Source: Nitrosarchaeum sp.
Lineage (GTDB): Archaea > Thermoproteota > Nitrososphaeria > Nitrososphaerales > Nitrosopumilaceae
Reading direction: 5' to 3'
NCBI GenBank assembly: GCA_002737445.1
Contig: NSIR01000001.1
Coordinates: 17,360 to 81,359, forward strand
Length of the DNA stretch: 64,000 nt
In this document: positions 25,160 to 32,907 of the stretch, one piece after another
Layout of the letters: every line of letters starts with the position of its first letter
Position numbering within the stretch: position 1 is the first letter of the stretch
Notes under the pieces: model-generated
What the model saw: the letters and a program-made list of their open reading frames with translations, nothing else
What the model was told of the DNA's origin: nothing
Database searches by the model: none
Position numbers and translations under genes: made by a program

Positions 25160-25438
25160 TTGTCTTTTAGTATTTTTGGTCAGGTGGTAGGAGTTAGGAA
25201 ATATGTTAATGAGGATATTGAAATTGATTTCTATCATGATGATGATATTATTGAATACAAATATTCATCAAATTCTACACAATTAGATAATTTTCCAAAG
25301 ATACTAGCTGAAACTTTAGTCTCAACTTTAGCATCTGAAATATGTGTTGAAATTTACTTTAACGATGATGGACGTCCAACTCATGTTGAATTAGAAGAAT
25401 GTGATTATGACGAGGAAGATGAAGAAAATATACGATAG
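25160..25438 (+). CDS. small acidic hypothetical protein
   Basis: 92 residues from TTG, two bases after the hemerythrin-like gene. Predicted beta-alpha-beta fold with strongly acidic ends (FYHDDDII near residue 26; a C-terminal run of Asp and Glu). No motif I recognise. Co-transcription with the hemerythrin-like protein is likely from the spacing. Its stop codon abuts the stop of the convergent aldehyde dehydrogenase with no gap. Confidence 0.6.
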   Translation: MSFSIFGQVVGVRKYVNEDIEIDFYHDDDIIEYKYSSNSTQLDNFPKILAETLVSTLASEICVEIYFNDDGRPTHVELEECDYDEEDEENIR

Positions 25439-26830
25439 CTATTCCACGTAATGATGATGACTTAGATTATCATAAAATCTCACTGATTTAATATTCACAA
25501 ATTCAAGAATTCCATATCTTGATAATTCCCTTCCAAATCCACTGTGTTTAATTCCACCAAATGGAATTCTTGGATCTGAAATTACTACATTATTGACACT
25601 AACTATTCCAGATTCTATCCGTCTTGATAATTTTTCAGCTTTTGCTAAATCTTTTGTCCAAATGCTTGCTCCTAATCCAAATTCTGTATCATTTGCTAAT
25701 CTTATAGCTTCACTCTCATTTTCAACTATTGTTATTGGTGCTACTGGACCAAATGTCTCTTCTTTTGCAATTCTCATATTTGCTTTAACATTTGTAAGAA
25801 TTGTTGGTTGATAAAAATAACCTTTCCCACTAATCTCTGAACCACCCAAAAGAATTTCTGCACCTTTATTTTTTGCATCTTCTACAATTCCTGAAATTGT
25901 TTCTAAACCTCCCTTACTTGATAACGGTCCAATATCAGTTTCCATTAAAGTAGGATCTCCAACTTTTAATTGAGATGCTTTTTTGATAAATAACTCAATG
26001 AAATCTTTAGCAATATTTTTACCTACAAAGAATCTTTTTGATGCCACACAACTTTGACCACAATTAATGAATCTACCTTTAACTGCTCCCTCTGCAGCTT
26101 TTTCAATTATTGCATCATCTAATACGATAAATGGATCACTTCCTCCAAGCTCTAATACACATTTTTTTAAATTCATTGCAGATCTCTGACCTACTATGGC
26201 TCCTGCATTAGTACTACCTGTAAATGTCACTGCACTAACATCTGAATCTATTAGATGATTGGCAGACTCTACACTTCCTACTATTGTCTGAAATATTCCG
26301 TCTGGTATGCCAGATTCCGTAAATGCTTTTTCAATCTCTATACCTGACTGTATTGTCACTCTAGATGGTTTCATAACTATTACATTTCCTGCCATTAAAC
26401 ATGGTGCAGCAAATCTTAGAGCTTGCCAATAAGGAAAATTCCAAGGCATGATTGAACCAATTACACCTAGTGGCTCAAAAGTAAGAAAACTTTTTCTTGC
26501 GTCTGTATTTACCACTTCATCAGCGAGAAAATTATCTCCATGATCTGCATAAAATTCCAATACCCACACACATTTGTCAATTTCACCCATCGACTCTTTG
26601 ATTGTTTTTCCCATCTCAGAGGTTGCAACTTTAGCCATCTCTATTTTGTTCTTTTTTAAATATTCAACCAAACTGTAAATGTAACTTCTACGTTTTTCAT
26701 AACCTCTTTTCCATTCAGGAAAAGCTCTTTTTGCCTTTCCAACTAATTGAAACACTTGCTCTTTATCCATCGGCGTATATTTTGCAATTTCTTCACATGT
26801 TGCTGGATTTATTGTTGTTATTTGATTCAG
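25439..26830 (-). CDS. NAD(P)-dependent aldehyde dehydrogenase, succinate-semialdehyde type, with unusual start
   Basis: Core motifs: MPWNFPYWQA, KPSRVTIQSG, FTGSTNAGAIVG, the general base in LELGGSDPF, the nucleophile in NCGQSCVASKR, and EETFGPVAPI. The first ATG is at 26770, but the conserved family N-terminus ITTINPATCEEIAKYTP is encoded directly upstream of it in frame. Between that and an in-frame stop (26843-26845) there is no ATG, GTG or TTG, only CTG (26828-26830), ATT or ATA. I place the start at the CTG (463 aa). A TATA box at 26869-26877 fits. Likely succinate- or malonate-semialdehyde oxidation. Confidence 0.8.
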   Translation of the reverse strand: MNQITTINPATCEEIAKYTPMDKEQVFQLVGKAKRAFPEWKRGYEKRRSYIYSLVEYLKKNKIEMAKVATSEMGKTIKESMGEIDKCVWVLEFYADHGDNFLADEVVNTDARKSFLTFEPLGVIGSIMPWNFPYWQALRFAAPCLMAGNVIVMKPSRVTIQSGIEIEKAFTESGIPDGIFQTIVGSVESANHLIDSDVSAVTFTGSTNAGAIVGQRSAMNLKKCVLELGGSDPFIVLDDAIIEKAAEGAVKGRFINCGQSCVASKRFFVGKNIAKDFIELFIKKASQLKVGDPTLMETDIGPLSSKGGLETISGIVEDAKNKGAEILLGGSEISGKGYFYQPTILTNVKANMRIAKEETFGPVAPITIVENESEAIRLANDTEFGLGASIWTKDLAKAEKLSRRIESGIVSVNNVVISDPRIPFGGIKHSGFGRELSRYGILEFVNIKSVRFYDNLSHHHYVE

Positions 26831-26868
26831 AATTTCAATAAATCAATCTAGTTAATTACTATTTTCTT

Positions 26869-26880
26869 AAATTTTATACG
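26869..26880 (-). promoter_or_regulatory. TATA box of the aldehyde dehydrogenase gene
   Basis: On the minus strand it reads cgtataaaattt. A start site about 25 bp downstream would fall near 26848, only some 18 nt before the CTG at 26830 but almost 80 nt before the first ATG, which supports a non-AUG start. Confidence 0.55.
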
Positions 26881-26965
26881 CTTAAATTATTTTTTATATC
26901 ATTATTAATGCGTATAGCCTCTGAAATTTTTCTAACTTGATATTTTTATGTATTAAAATAATTTA

Positions 26966-27481
26966 CTAGAATGTTTGTTGCATATCTTTTTTGATTTCAT
27001 CTATTTTTTTTGAATATGCTTTTTTTGATTTATCGTTCTTTTTTAAATTTAATACATTTCCACATGATGGACACTTGAACATACCTTCTAATGAATTCTC
27101 AAATGTAACTCTATGACAATCTTCGTTTCCACAATGATAGAACTCTGAATTATTTTCGTAATCAAATCTTTGTTGTAGTCTTTCAGTGATTTTCTTCTTT
27201 TGATTTTCTATGAAATGTTCTACTTCTTCTCTACGTGTTCTCCATCTATACACAAACCAACCTTTACGTTCATCCTTTACTCTTATTCCAGTTATGAGCG
27301 ATTTTCCAAATAAATCATACAGCACTCTTCTAACCATGTTAATTCTTAGACCTGTTGAACTTGCAATTTCTTCATCTGTAGCATCTTCTGCCTTCAAAAG
27401 TGATCTTGCTACCTTGAGATATTCGTCTCCACCTATCATGGATGCAATTCTAACAAAAGGATCCTCGTATTTATCAAGCAA
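26966..27481 (-). CDS. tfe: transcription initiation factor TFE, alpha subunit
   Basis: 171 residues from TTG; an ATG at residue 15 is possible. The winged helix (DATDEEIASSTGLRINMVRRVLYDLFGKSLI, with RVKDERKGWFVYRW) is followed by a coiled linker and a zinc ribbon with CGNEDC and CPSCG. TFE stabilises the open complex with RNA polymerase. It is the last gene of an apparent HflX-Trm56-TFE operon. Confidence 0.93.
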   Translation of the reverse strand: MLDKYEDPFVRIASMIGGDEYLKVARSLLKAEDATDEEIASSTGLRINMVRRVLYDLFGKSLITGIRVKDERKGWFVYRWRTRREEVEHFIENQKKKITERLQQRFDYENNSEFYHCGNEDCHRVTFENSLEGMFKCPSCGNVLNLKKNDKSKKAYSKKIDEIKKDMQQTF

Positions 27482-27507
27482 CTAAATTAAGTTGTGATTT
27501 TCTATTA

Positions 27508-28038
27508 TTAATCCCTTCTTTCTGCTACTATAACATTTTTACCTTTTTTTGTGGGTATGATCTTTCTTCGAGCATTTGAAAAACTATTTTTGAACTGATT
27601 TCCTTTTTGAATACGATCTAAAAGTATAGCTAAAGCACTAATTTCAGAATGAGGTTGACTGCCTATTCCAACATTGTAATCTGCCAACTCATAAATTTCT
27701 CTCGGTACTTTTTCTGCACCAACTACTATTAGTAAATTTTCTTCTTTTCCAAGTTGTTCATCTACATCGTTAATGCTTTCTCCATACATAGTAAGATGAA
27801 CTATTTTGTAATCTACTTTTTTCATTTTAACAATTGATTTCCAATTATCGATAAATTCTACAACAAAATCCCCACCCCACGTTTTGTTGATTTTTTCCAA
27901 AGTATCTTTAATCTCTGGATTTACTTCAGTCATGAATATTTTACTACAGCCAAAAGCTCTTGAAACTAGAGCCACATGTGTAGTTACTCTATCATCTCTT
28001 ACTACGCGTTGTCCAATTCTTACAACTTCAATTACCAT
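27508..28038 (-). CDS. trm56: tRNA (cytidine-56 2'-O)-methyltransferase Trm56
   Basis: 176 residues from the ATG at 28038, which gives [30 protein letters not shown], the normal start; an upstream in-frame ATG adds four residues. The SPOUT knot region has [26 protein letters not shown] and [16 protein letters not shown]. It methylates C56 in the T-loop of archaeal tRNAs. The start overlaps the end of hflX by 11 nt. Confidence 0.92.
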   Translation of the reverse strand: MVIEVVRIGQRVVRDDRVTTHVALVSRAFGCSKIFMTEVNPEIKDTLEKINKTWGGDFVVEFIDNWKSIVKMKKVDYKIVHLTMYGESINDVDEQLGKEENLLIVVGAEKVPREIYELADYNVGIGSQPHSEISALAILLDRIQKGNQFKNSFSNARRKIIPTKKGKNVIVAERRD

Positions 28039-29149
28039 ATGTAGTGTCAAACTCCTTGGAAATTTCTTTTTTTAATTCTGGTGATTTTTGACTTTGAATG
28101 ATTATTTTGATTAGTTCTTTTAATTCACTAAGATTATGTCCAGTTTTAGATGATACAGCAATTCGTCTTTTGTAATCTGTTAAATTTAAAATTTTTATTT
28201 TCTCTTCAATTTCACTAGTTGTTACTAAATCTGATTTATTTAAAGCAAAAATAATATTATTCATTTCAACTTTTAATTCATCTAAAGTTCGCATACAGCT
28301 TGCAAATTTTTTCCTCAAGTCAAATAATGAATCACTAATATCAACTACAACAATTATGACATCCGTATGAATTAATTCCTCCAACGTTGATTTGAATGCG
28401 TCAATCATGTATGCAGGTAATTTACTGATGAATCCAACTGTATCCGCAATTAAAAATGGTTCATGATCAATAGAAAATCTTCTAGTAGTTGTTGAGAGAG
28501 TTGTGAAAAGACTCTGGCTTTGTTCTTTTGATTCTCCTGTGATTTTATTAAATAATGTAGTTTTTCCAGATGAAGTATATCCTGCAAGAGAGATTGTCTT
28601 GAATCCCATTCTTTTTCTGCCTTGTCTGTGAAGTTCTCTTTGCTTTCCAGCTTTTTCAAGTTTTACTTTAATAGTTTGCATTCTATGTTTAATGTCATTA
28701 TGGTAAACATCAATCTCAAATTTTCCTATTCCCATGAACCCTGGCTGTTCTCCCATATTGGAAAGACGAACTTTTTCTTTAGCTCTGACCATTTCATATC
28801 GAAGTTGCGCTAATTTTACTTGTAATTTAGATTCAGCACTAGATGCTCTACTTTCAAAAATCTCTAGAATCAGTGCCTCTCTATCTAAAATTTCTCTATG
28901 TAATACAGACGCTAAATTATAATTTTGACTAGGCTTTAGTATTTCATCAAAAACAATAACATCTGGTCTGAGTTTTTCTGCAATTGCTTCTAATCTTTCT
29001 AAAACTCCTCCACTAATTCCATATTTTGGTTTTTTTAGAAAATCTTGTTTAATTGTATGTATCACTTGTATTCCTGCAGCATCACACAATCCCATAGCTT
29101 CAGTTACAGCATCTTCTTTATCATATGTAATTAGTATTGCAGAATTCAT
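28028..29149 (-). CDS. hflX: GTPase HflX
   Basis: 373 residues. An N-terminal HflX domain ([54 protein letters not shown]) and a coiled coil lead to a G domain with G1 [10 protein letters not shown]3 DTVGF, G4 NKSD and G5 SSKTG. HflX binds the large ribosomal subunit and splits stalled ribosomes in other organisms. It heads the operon with trm56 and tfe. Confidence 0.93.
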   Translation of the reverse strand: MNSAILITYDKEDAVTEAMGLCDAAGIQVIHTIKQDFLKKPKYGISGGVLERLEAIAEKLRPDVIVFDEILKPSQNYNLASVLHREILDREALILEIFESRASSAESKLQVKLAQLRYEMVRAKEKVRLSNMGEQPGFMGIGKFEIDVYHNDIKHRMQTIKVKLEKAGKQRELHRQGRKRMGFKTISLAGYTSSGKTTLFNKITGESKEQSQSLFTTLSTTTRRFSIDHEPFLIADTVGFISKLPAYMIDAFKSTLEELIHTDVIIVVVDISDSLFDLRKKFASCMRTLDELKVEMNNIIFALNKSDLVTTSEIEEKIKILNLTDYKRRIAVSSKTGHNLSELKELIKIIIQSQKSPELKKEISKEFDTTYGN

Positions 29150-29175
29150 TTTATTTACAATATTCCTATTATTGC

Positions 29176-29419
29176 TTAAGTTAAAGCTTCACTAATTTTT
29201 TCATTACAAAAAAGTGCTTTCGGTAATGGATCAAGTATTTTATAATATGCACTATCTTTGACTTTATCTCAAAATTATTACCGAAATAATTAATTATTTC
29301 ATTTTTGGAAAATTTATGTGGTACTTGTTCATCTGGTATATTTTTCTCATTTTTACTAGAACATTTCAAAAATTATTCAATTTTTCTTTAAAATTTGCTT
29401 TATCTGATTTAGATATATT
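29176..29419 (-). pseudogene. frameshifted remnant, C-terminal part of an unidentified protein
   Basis: Three adjacent reading frames give coding-like pieces: SKSDKANFKEKLNNF (about 29415-29368), then NIPDEQVPHKFSKNEIINYF (within 29369-29270), then DKVKDSAYYKILDPLPKALF followed by [10 protein letters not shown] (29268-29176). Joined across two frameshifts they read as one protein tail. The middle part resembles C-termini of SAM-dependent methyltransferases, but weakly. A 62-codon frame at 29181-29369 exists but only covers the middle piece and ends in out-of-frame residues. Confidence 0.45.
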
Positions 29420-29478
29420 TTAATCTGAAATTTTTTTTATTTAACAATGTGATTATGGTATAGAATTACCATGTATGA

Positions 29479-30519
29479 CTAGGCTGTTTTTTTCAATAAT
29501 TTTTCTATATTCATATTTAGTACAATTTCTGCTATATCACTGGCATATTCTGAAACTCTACTGATATTTTCCATAATTCTTCTAATTCTATAGATCTCCT
29601 CATCATCTTTGAGCGATTTTGAAACATCTTTTACTTTTTTCTCATATTTTGTAATTTCACGAGCTTTTACAATTGTTTTTTCAGCCAATGTATAGTTTTC
29701 AATAAATAGTGCTACACACGAATCATCTAAAACCGATAATGCAAATTTGTGCATTTCTTGAATTTTTTCTACTATTTCTTTTTTTATTGGATTTTTAAAT
29801 TCTATTATGTCATTTGCAATCAATACTGCATGATCTCCAGTTCTTTCAATATTTTTTACAATTAATCTATATCCAAGACAATCTCTTGCGTTTTTAAAAC
29901 CCATTTCTTTTAACATGTATTCATTTTGAATTGCGATTTCCAGTTGTCTAATAATATAAAATCCAAATCTGTCTACTTCATCATCGGTGTTAATTACTTC
30001 TTGAGCAATTTCTAAATTATTTTCACTCATTGCCAAAATTGAATCATTTGACATAGATATAGCTAAATTAAACATTCGCTTAAATGCCCCATTAATTGAG
30101 AGATCCAGTAAATTTACAAGAACCTGAATAGTAATTCCGGTATTAGAATCTGAAATTATTTCAGATCCCATTAACATTTTTTTTACCGATTTTTTTATTG
30201 TATTTCTTTGATTGGGATCCAGTCTTCCAGTTTTAGATTTTATATTAATTATTTTGTAACCTAAAAAATACAAAGAAATTAATTTTCTTACAATGGATGA
30301 TGTTTCTTCATCACTGATCTCAATTGTAGCTTCTTCTTTTTCTGATCTTGTTTCAAATTTTGAAGGATGGATCTCTAATGTTGATGAATCTTTTCGTTTC
30401 ATTCTAACTTGGTCTCCTTGCTTAAGTCCAAGTTCCAGTATCCATTGTTTAGGCAGGGAAACTATGTATGAAGATTTACCTGTAAACTGAATTTTTCTTA
30501 TTTCCTCCTTTTCTTCCAT
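29479..30519 (-). CDS. AbrB/SpoVT-PhoU fusion, phosphate-signalling regulator
   Basis: 346 residues. An N-terminal AbrB-type swapped-hairpin DNA-binding domain (about 5-55: KIQFTGKSSYIVSLPKQWI, LGLKQGDQVRM) is followed by two PhoU-like three-helix bundles (DDEVDRFGFYIIRQLEIAI; RLIVKNIERTGDHAVLIANDI; the C-terminal ISRVSEYASDIAEIVL). PhoU domains tune phosphate uptake. In thaumarchaea this fusion is recurrent, and it may bind DNA directly. No pst genes are in this window. Its TATA box lies within a perfect palindrome (30540-30553), which suggests autoregulation. Confidence 0.85.
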   Translation of the reverse strand: MEEKEEIRKIQFTGKSSYIVSLPKQWILELGLKQGDQVRMKRKDSSTLEIHPSKFETRSEKEEATIEISDEETSSIVRKLISLYFLGYKIINIKSKTGRLDPNQRNTIKKSVKKMLMGSEIISDSNTGITIQVLVNLLDLSINGAFKRMFNLAISMSNDSILAMSENNLEIAQEVINTDDEVDRFGFYIIRQLEIAIQNEYMLKEMGFKNARDCLGYRLIVKNIERTGDHAVLIANDIIEFKNPIKKEIVEKIQEMHKFALSVLDDSCVALFIENYTLAEKTIVKAREITKYEKKVKDVSKSLKDDEEIYRIRRIMENISRVSEYASDIAEIVLNMNIEKLLKKTA

Positions 30520-30539
30520 TATCTATATTGTAGAATTTT

Positions 30540-30553
30540 AATCTATATAGATT
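30540..30553. promoter_or_regulatory. 14-bp palindrome over the TATA box of the AbrB-PhoU gene
   Basis: AATCTATATAGATT is perfectly self-complementary. Its centre lies about 27 bp upstream of the start codon (30519, minus strand), where the TATA box should be. It is in the divergent region shared with the PUA gene (30609). Confidence 0.55.
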
Positions 30554-30608
30554 TTTGTAATATTATATAGTTGGATTAACTAATATTTAGAAAAGATCTA
30601 AATTTTTT

Positions 30609-31082
30609 ATGGATCAAGTTTTAAAATTAAAGTATACTCTTGACGCATTATTTGGAAGTGGGGTCTCGAAGAATTTACCTAAAAATATCAAAATTACTTT
30701 CTCAAGAAAAAATGGCAGAATGAAGACTGTAACTCATGAAGAAAAATTATTATGCACTTTAAGAATTGATGGCGGACTTGCAATTAGTCCTTATTTTGCT
30801 CAAATTTTGTTGAAAAATAAAAAATTTAAAGAAAATTGTTTAGAAGTGAATCAGAATGCAGCACCGTTTGTTGAGGAAGGAAAATCTGTATTTTGTAAAC
30901 ATGTAGTTTGGTGTGGTAAAAACATACGAATTGCATCTGATACTCCAATATTATATAAAAATAAAGTAATCGCTGTCGGAAAAGCAGTTTTATCATCTTC
31001 AATGATTTCTGATTTCAATAGAGGGATAGCAGTTAAAGTTAGAGATAGTTTAAAAAGTCGTAATGGAGAATCACAATCATGA
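30609..31082 (+). CDS. PUA-domain RNA-binding protein
   Basis: 157 residues, ATG. The N-terminal half is an archaeal pre-PUA region; the C-terminal PUA domain contains NAAPFVEEGKSVFCKHVVW, IRIASDTPILYKNKVIAVGKAVLSS and a final hydrophobic helix. It resembles the MCT-1/Tma20 and TGT-associated PUA proteins that bind structured RNA. It overlaps the NAC gene by 4 nt, a conserved archaeal pairing that suggests a role at the ribosome. Confidence 0.85.
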   Translation: MDQVLKLKYTLDALFGSGVSKNLPKNIKITFSRKNGRMKTVTHEEKLLCTLRIDGGLAISPYFAQILLKNKKFKENCLEVNQNAAPFVEEGKSVFCKHVVWCGKNIRIASDTPILYKNKVIAVGKAVLSSSMISDFNRGIAVKVRDSLKSRNGESQS

Positions 31083-31420
31083 TGCGTGGTGGTAATCGTG
31101 AAATGAGACGAATGATGGATAAGATGGGTCTAGATATGAAAGAGATATCAAATGTTCAAGAGGTAATTATTAAGACTGACAAAAAAGAGATTATTCTTTT
31201 AAAACCATCTGTTACCGAAATGAAGGCAAAAGATAATTCAATTTTTACAGTTACTGCAGATAGTTATGAAGAACGAGAATTAGAAGTTCCAATATTTTCA
31301 ATCGAAGATATTCAATTAGTTAGTCAACAGGCTGGGGTAGATGAAGAAAAAGCCAAAAATGCACTTGAGGAAGCTAAAGGTGATCTAGCCAGAGCAATAC
31401 TACTTTTGACTTCTGGATGA
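31079..31420 (+). CDS. nac: nascent polypeptide-associated complex protein (alpha-NAC)
   Basis: 113 residues. N-terminal NREMRRMMDKMGLDMKEISNVQEVIIKT, then the NAC beta barrel (IILLKPSVTEMKAKDNSIFTVTA) and a C-terminal UBA domain (EDIQLVSQQAGVDEEKAKNALEEA). It forms homodimers in archaea and shields nascent chains at the ribosomal exit. Confidence 0.95.
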   Translation: MMRGGNREMRRMMDKMGLDMKEISNVQEVIIKTDKKEIILLKPSVTEMKAKDNSIFTVTADSYEERELEVPIFSIEDIQLVSQQAGVDEEKAKNALEEAKGDLARAILLLTSG

Positions 31421-31471
31421 TATTTGAATATATTTATACCAAAAATTACCTAAAATTGAATGATTTAATTA

Positions 31472-31831
31472 ATGGGTTTGATAAAAGGAGACATATTGAG
31501 CAATATGGCTGAATCTAAGGTAACTGGAATTATTCAATCTTTAAGTGGTTTAGAAAATGATCTGGATTCACTAAATTCTAAAGTTATCGACATGAAAAAG
31601 CAATTATCTGTAAAAGCACTAAATGAAATCGATAAACTTTTAATTCAAACACGAGAAATGGCTACAAAAGAAGCTGAAATTATCATCAATAATTCTAAAA
31701 CAAAAGCAATCGCAGAGTCTGAAAAAATTACTAAAGAAGGCAAATCAAAATTATCTGAAATTCAAGCAAATATTGATGATCATTTTGATCAAGCAGTTAA
31801 ACACGTTGTATCAATTATTTTAAAAGTATAA
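31472..31831 (+). CDS. coiled-coil protein resembling A-type ATP synthase subunit H (peripheral stalk)
   Basis: 119 residues. An ATG at 31472 starts the frame. An AGGAG at 31486-31490 could place the start at TTG 31496 or ATG 31505. The body is one long helix with many Lys, Glu and Ala (EAEIIINNSKTKAIAESEKITKEGKSK) ending in a short AVKHVVSIIL helix, the pattern of AhaH/subunit G stalk proteins. No other ATP synthase gene is nearby, so the call is tentative. Confidence 0.5.
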   Translation: MGLIKGDILSNMAESKVTGIIQSLSGLENDLDSLNSKVIDMKKQLSVKALNEIDKLLIQTREMATKEAEIIINNSKTKAIAESEKITKEGKSKLSEIQANIDDHFDQAVKHVVSIILKV

Positions 31832-32122
31832 TTTTAACCAAATATTTTTACATCGGTTATTTTATTATTTATTGAATTTCTGACCAAACTATTATTCAGT
31901 TTTATGTGATTTTTTTTAACTAAATCATTTTTGATAGGTATGTATTTTCAAAAATTTTATTTCAAATTAGCTATACATATTTATTGAAGATTAATCGTTT
32001 TTTCCTAAAACAAATATTGATAATTTAAAAATAGTTGAAATTATTTCATTATTAATATTGTTATTTTGAATATTTTATCGATCCATGCTTATATACTTAA
32101 AAATTCTATGTAAATTACTAAG
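31832..32122. other. AT-rich intergenic region with one promoter
   Basis: 291 nt with no credible gene on either strand. A TATA-like gcttatatact at 32085-32095 lies about 30 bp before the next ATG (32123) and should drive the Zn-protein gene. The rest is very AT-rich with no inverted repeat that I trust. Confidence 0.5.
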
Positions 32123-32551
32123 ATGACTTGTAAAGGAATTTGCGTTAGATATAAGGCTCAAAAGCCTGTCGGAACTGGAAGATATGCTTCTGGACAACGA
32201 CGATGCCAAATTTGCGAAATATTCATCAAATGGGAAGGTCTTTGGTGTCCTTGTTGTGGATACAGATTAAGAACAAAACCACGAAACCTAAAGTACAAAG
32301 CAAAACTACGTGCAAGAGTTGAAGCTGATTCTATTGAAGCAAAAGCATTTGCTGAAATTCAATCAGAAACTCCAGAGGTAATAATGGTAAAAACAAAATC
32401 TAAAGCAAAAACTGCTAAAGTTGCTAAAGCACCTAAAGTTGCTAAAGCACCTAAAGTTGCTAAAGCACCTAAAGTTGCTAAAGCACCTAAAGTTGCTAAA
32501 ATCAAAGCAGAACCTATCTCAGAAATTGAATCAATAGCAATAAAAGCATAA
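32123..32551 (+). CDS. thaumarchaeal zinc protein with Lys/Ala repeat tail
   Basis: 142 residues. The N-terminal ~60 residues (MTCKGICVRYKAQKPVGTGRY, cysteine motifs CQICEIFIKW and CPCCGYRLRTKP) form a type of treble-clef Zn module found in multiple copies across thaumarchaeal genomes; I know no described function. The tail holds 4.5 copies of an AKAPKV-type hexapeptide, followed by an acidic end. The basic repeat looks like a nucleic-acid-binding tail, as in archaeal histone-like or H1-like proteins. Leaderless start by TATA spacing. Confidence 0.8.
   Translation: MTCKGICVRYKAQKPVGTGRYASGQRRCQICEIFIKWEGLWCPCCGYRLRTKPRNLKYKAKLRARVEADSIEAKAFAEIQSETPEVIMVKTKSKAKTAKVAKAPKVAKAPKVAKAPKVAKAPKVAKIKAEPISEIESIAIKA
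32420..32500 (+). repeat. 18-bp tandem repeat, 4.5 copies, in coding sequence
   Basis: The unit GTTGCTAAAGCACCTAAA repeats exactly at 32420, 32438, 32456 and 32474, with half a unit to 32500. All copies are identical and keep the frame (VAKAPK). Such perfect arrays slip easily, so copy number probably varies between strains. Confidence 0.95.
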
Positions 32552-32568
32552 GATTTGTTCACAGTTTA

Positions 32569-32907
32569 TTGAACTCTCCAAATGGGTTTTCACAAAAAAC
32601 CATAAATTTGGAGAGTCGTACTTTTTCTTTAAAAATAGTAAAATTTGATAATGGATATTTTGTTTCAGTAACTGAAGGCAGTGATAAATTAGGTTCAATG
32701 GTTGCATCCTTGGCTATTGGTCCAACTCCTATTACCACAACTATAATTCCATCAAAATCTGAATCTATATTTCTTAAATTAACTGCAGAAAGAATTAGTA
32801 CTAGGATGAAAGGCATTGCAATTGTTTCAACGTTTATCCAAAAAGAATTAGAACCTGATACAGCAAAAGGTATAATGACAGAAATTATGGAAATTATTCA
32901 GAATTGA
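32569..32907 (+). CDS. small conserved protein, PAC4-like (proteasome assembly chaperone) by pattern
   Basis: 112 residues from TTG 32569; TTG 32608 would give MESRTFSLKIVKF and drop a stretch that lies in a strong hairpin. The order of elements (FDNGYFVSV, LGSMVASLAI, PITTTIIPSKSES, LKLTAERISTRMKGIAIVS, then a C-terminal helix) follows the small beta-alpha fold of eukaryotic PAC4/Pba4. I make this comparison from memory of the pattern. The stop overlaps the UbiD start (TTGA). Confidence 0.55.
   Translation: MNSPNGFSQKTINLESRTFSLKIVKFDNGYFVSVTEGSDKLGSMVASLAIGPTPITTTIIPSKSESIFLKLTAERISTRMKGIAIVSTFIQKELEPDTAKGIMTEIMEIIQN
32573..32616. promoter_or_regulatory. strong hairpin at the start of the PAC4-like gene
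   Basis: ACTCTCCAAA (32573-32582) pairs perfectly with TTTGGAGAGT (32607-32616). Inside, GGTTTT and AAAACC (about 32585-32602) extend the stem. The alternative TTG start (32608) lies inside the 3' arm. It may act as a terminator of the upstream Zn-protein transcript or control translation of the downstream gene. Confidence 0.5.

Noticed and set aside
29181..29369. Intact 62-residue gene
   Set aside because: Its last third is out of frame with the better-reading continuation; better explained as part of a frameshifted remnant.
32420..32500. CRISPR-like array
   Set aside because: Repeats are directly adjacent, 18 bp, without spacers, and in frame in a protein gene.
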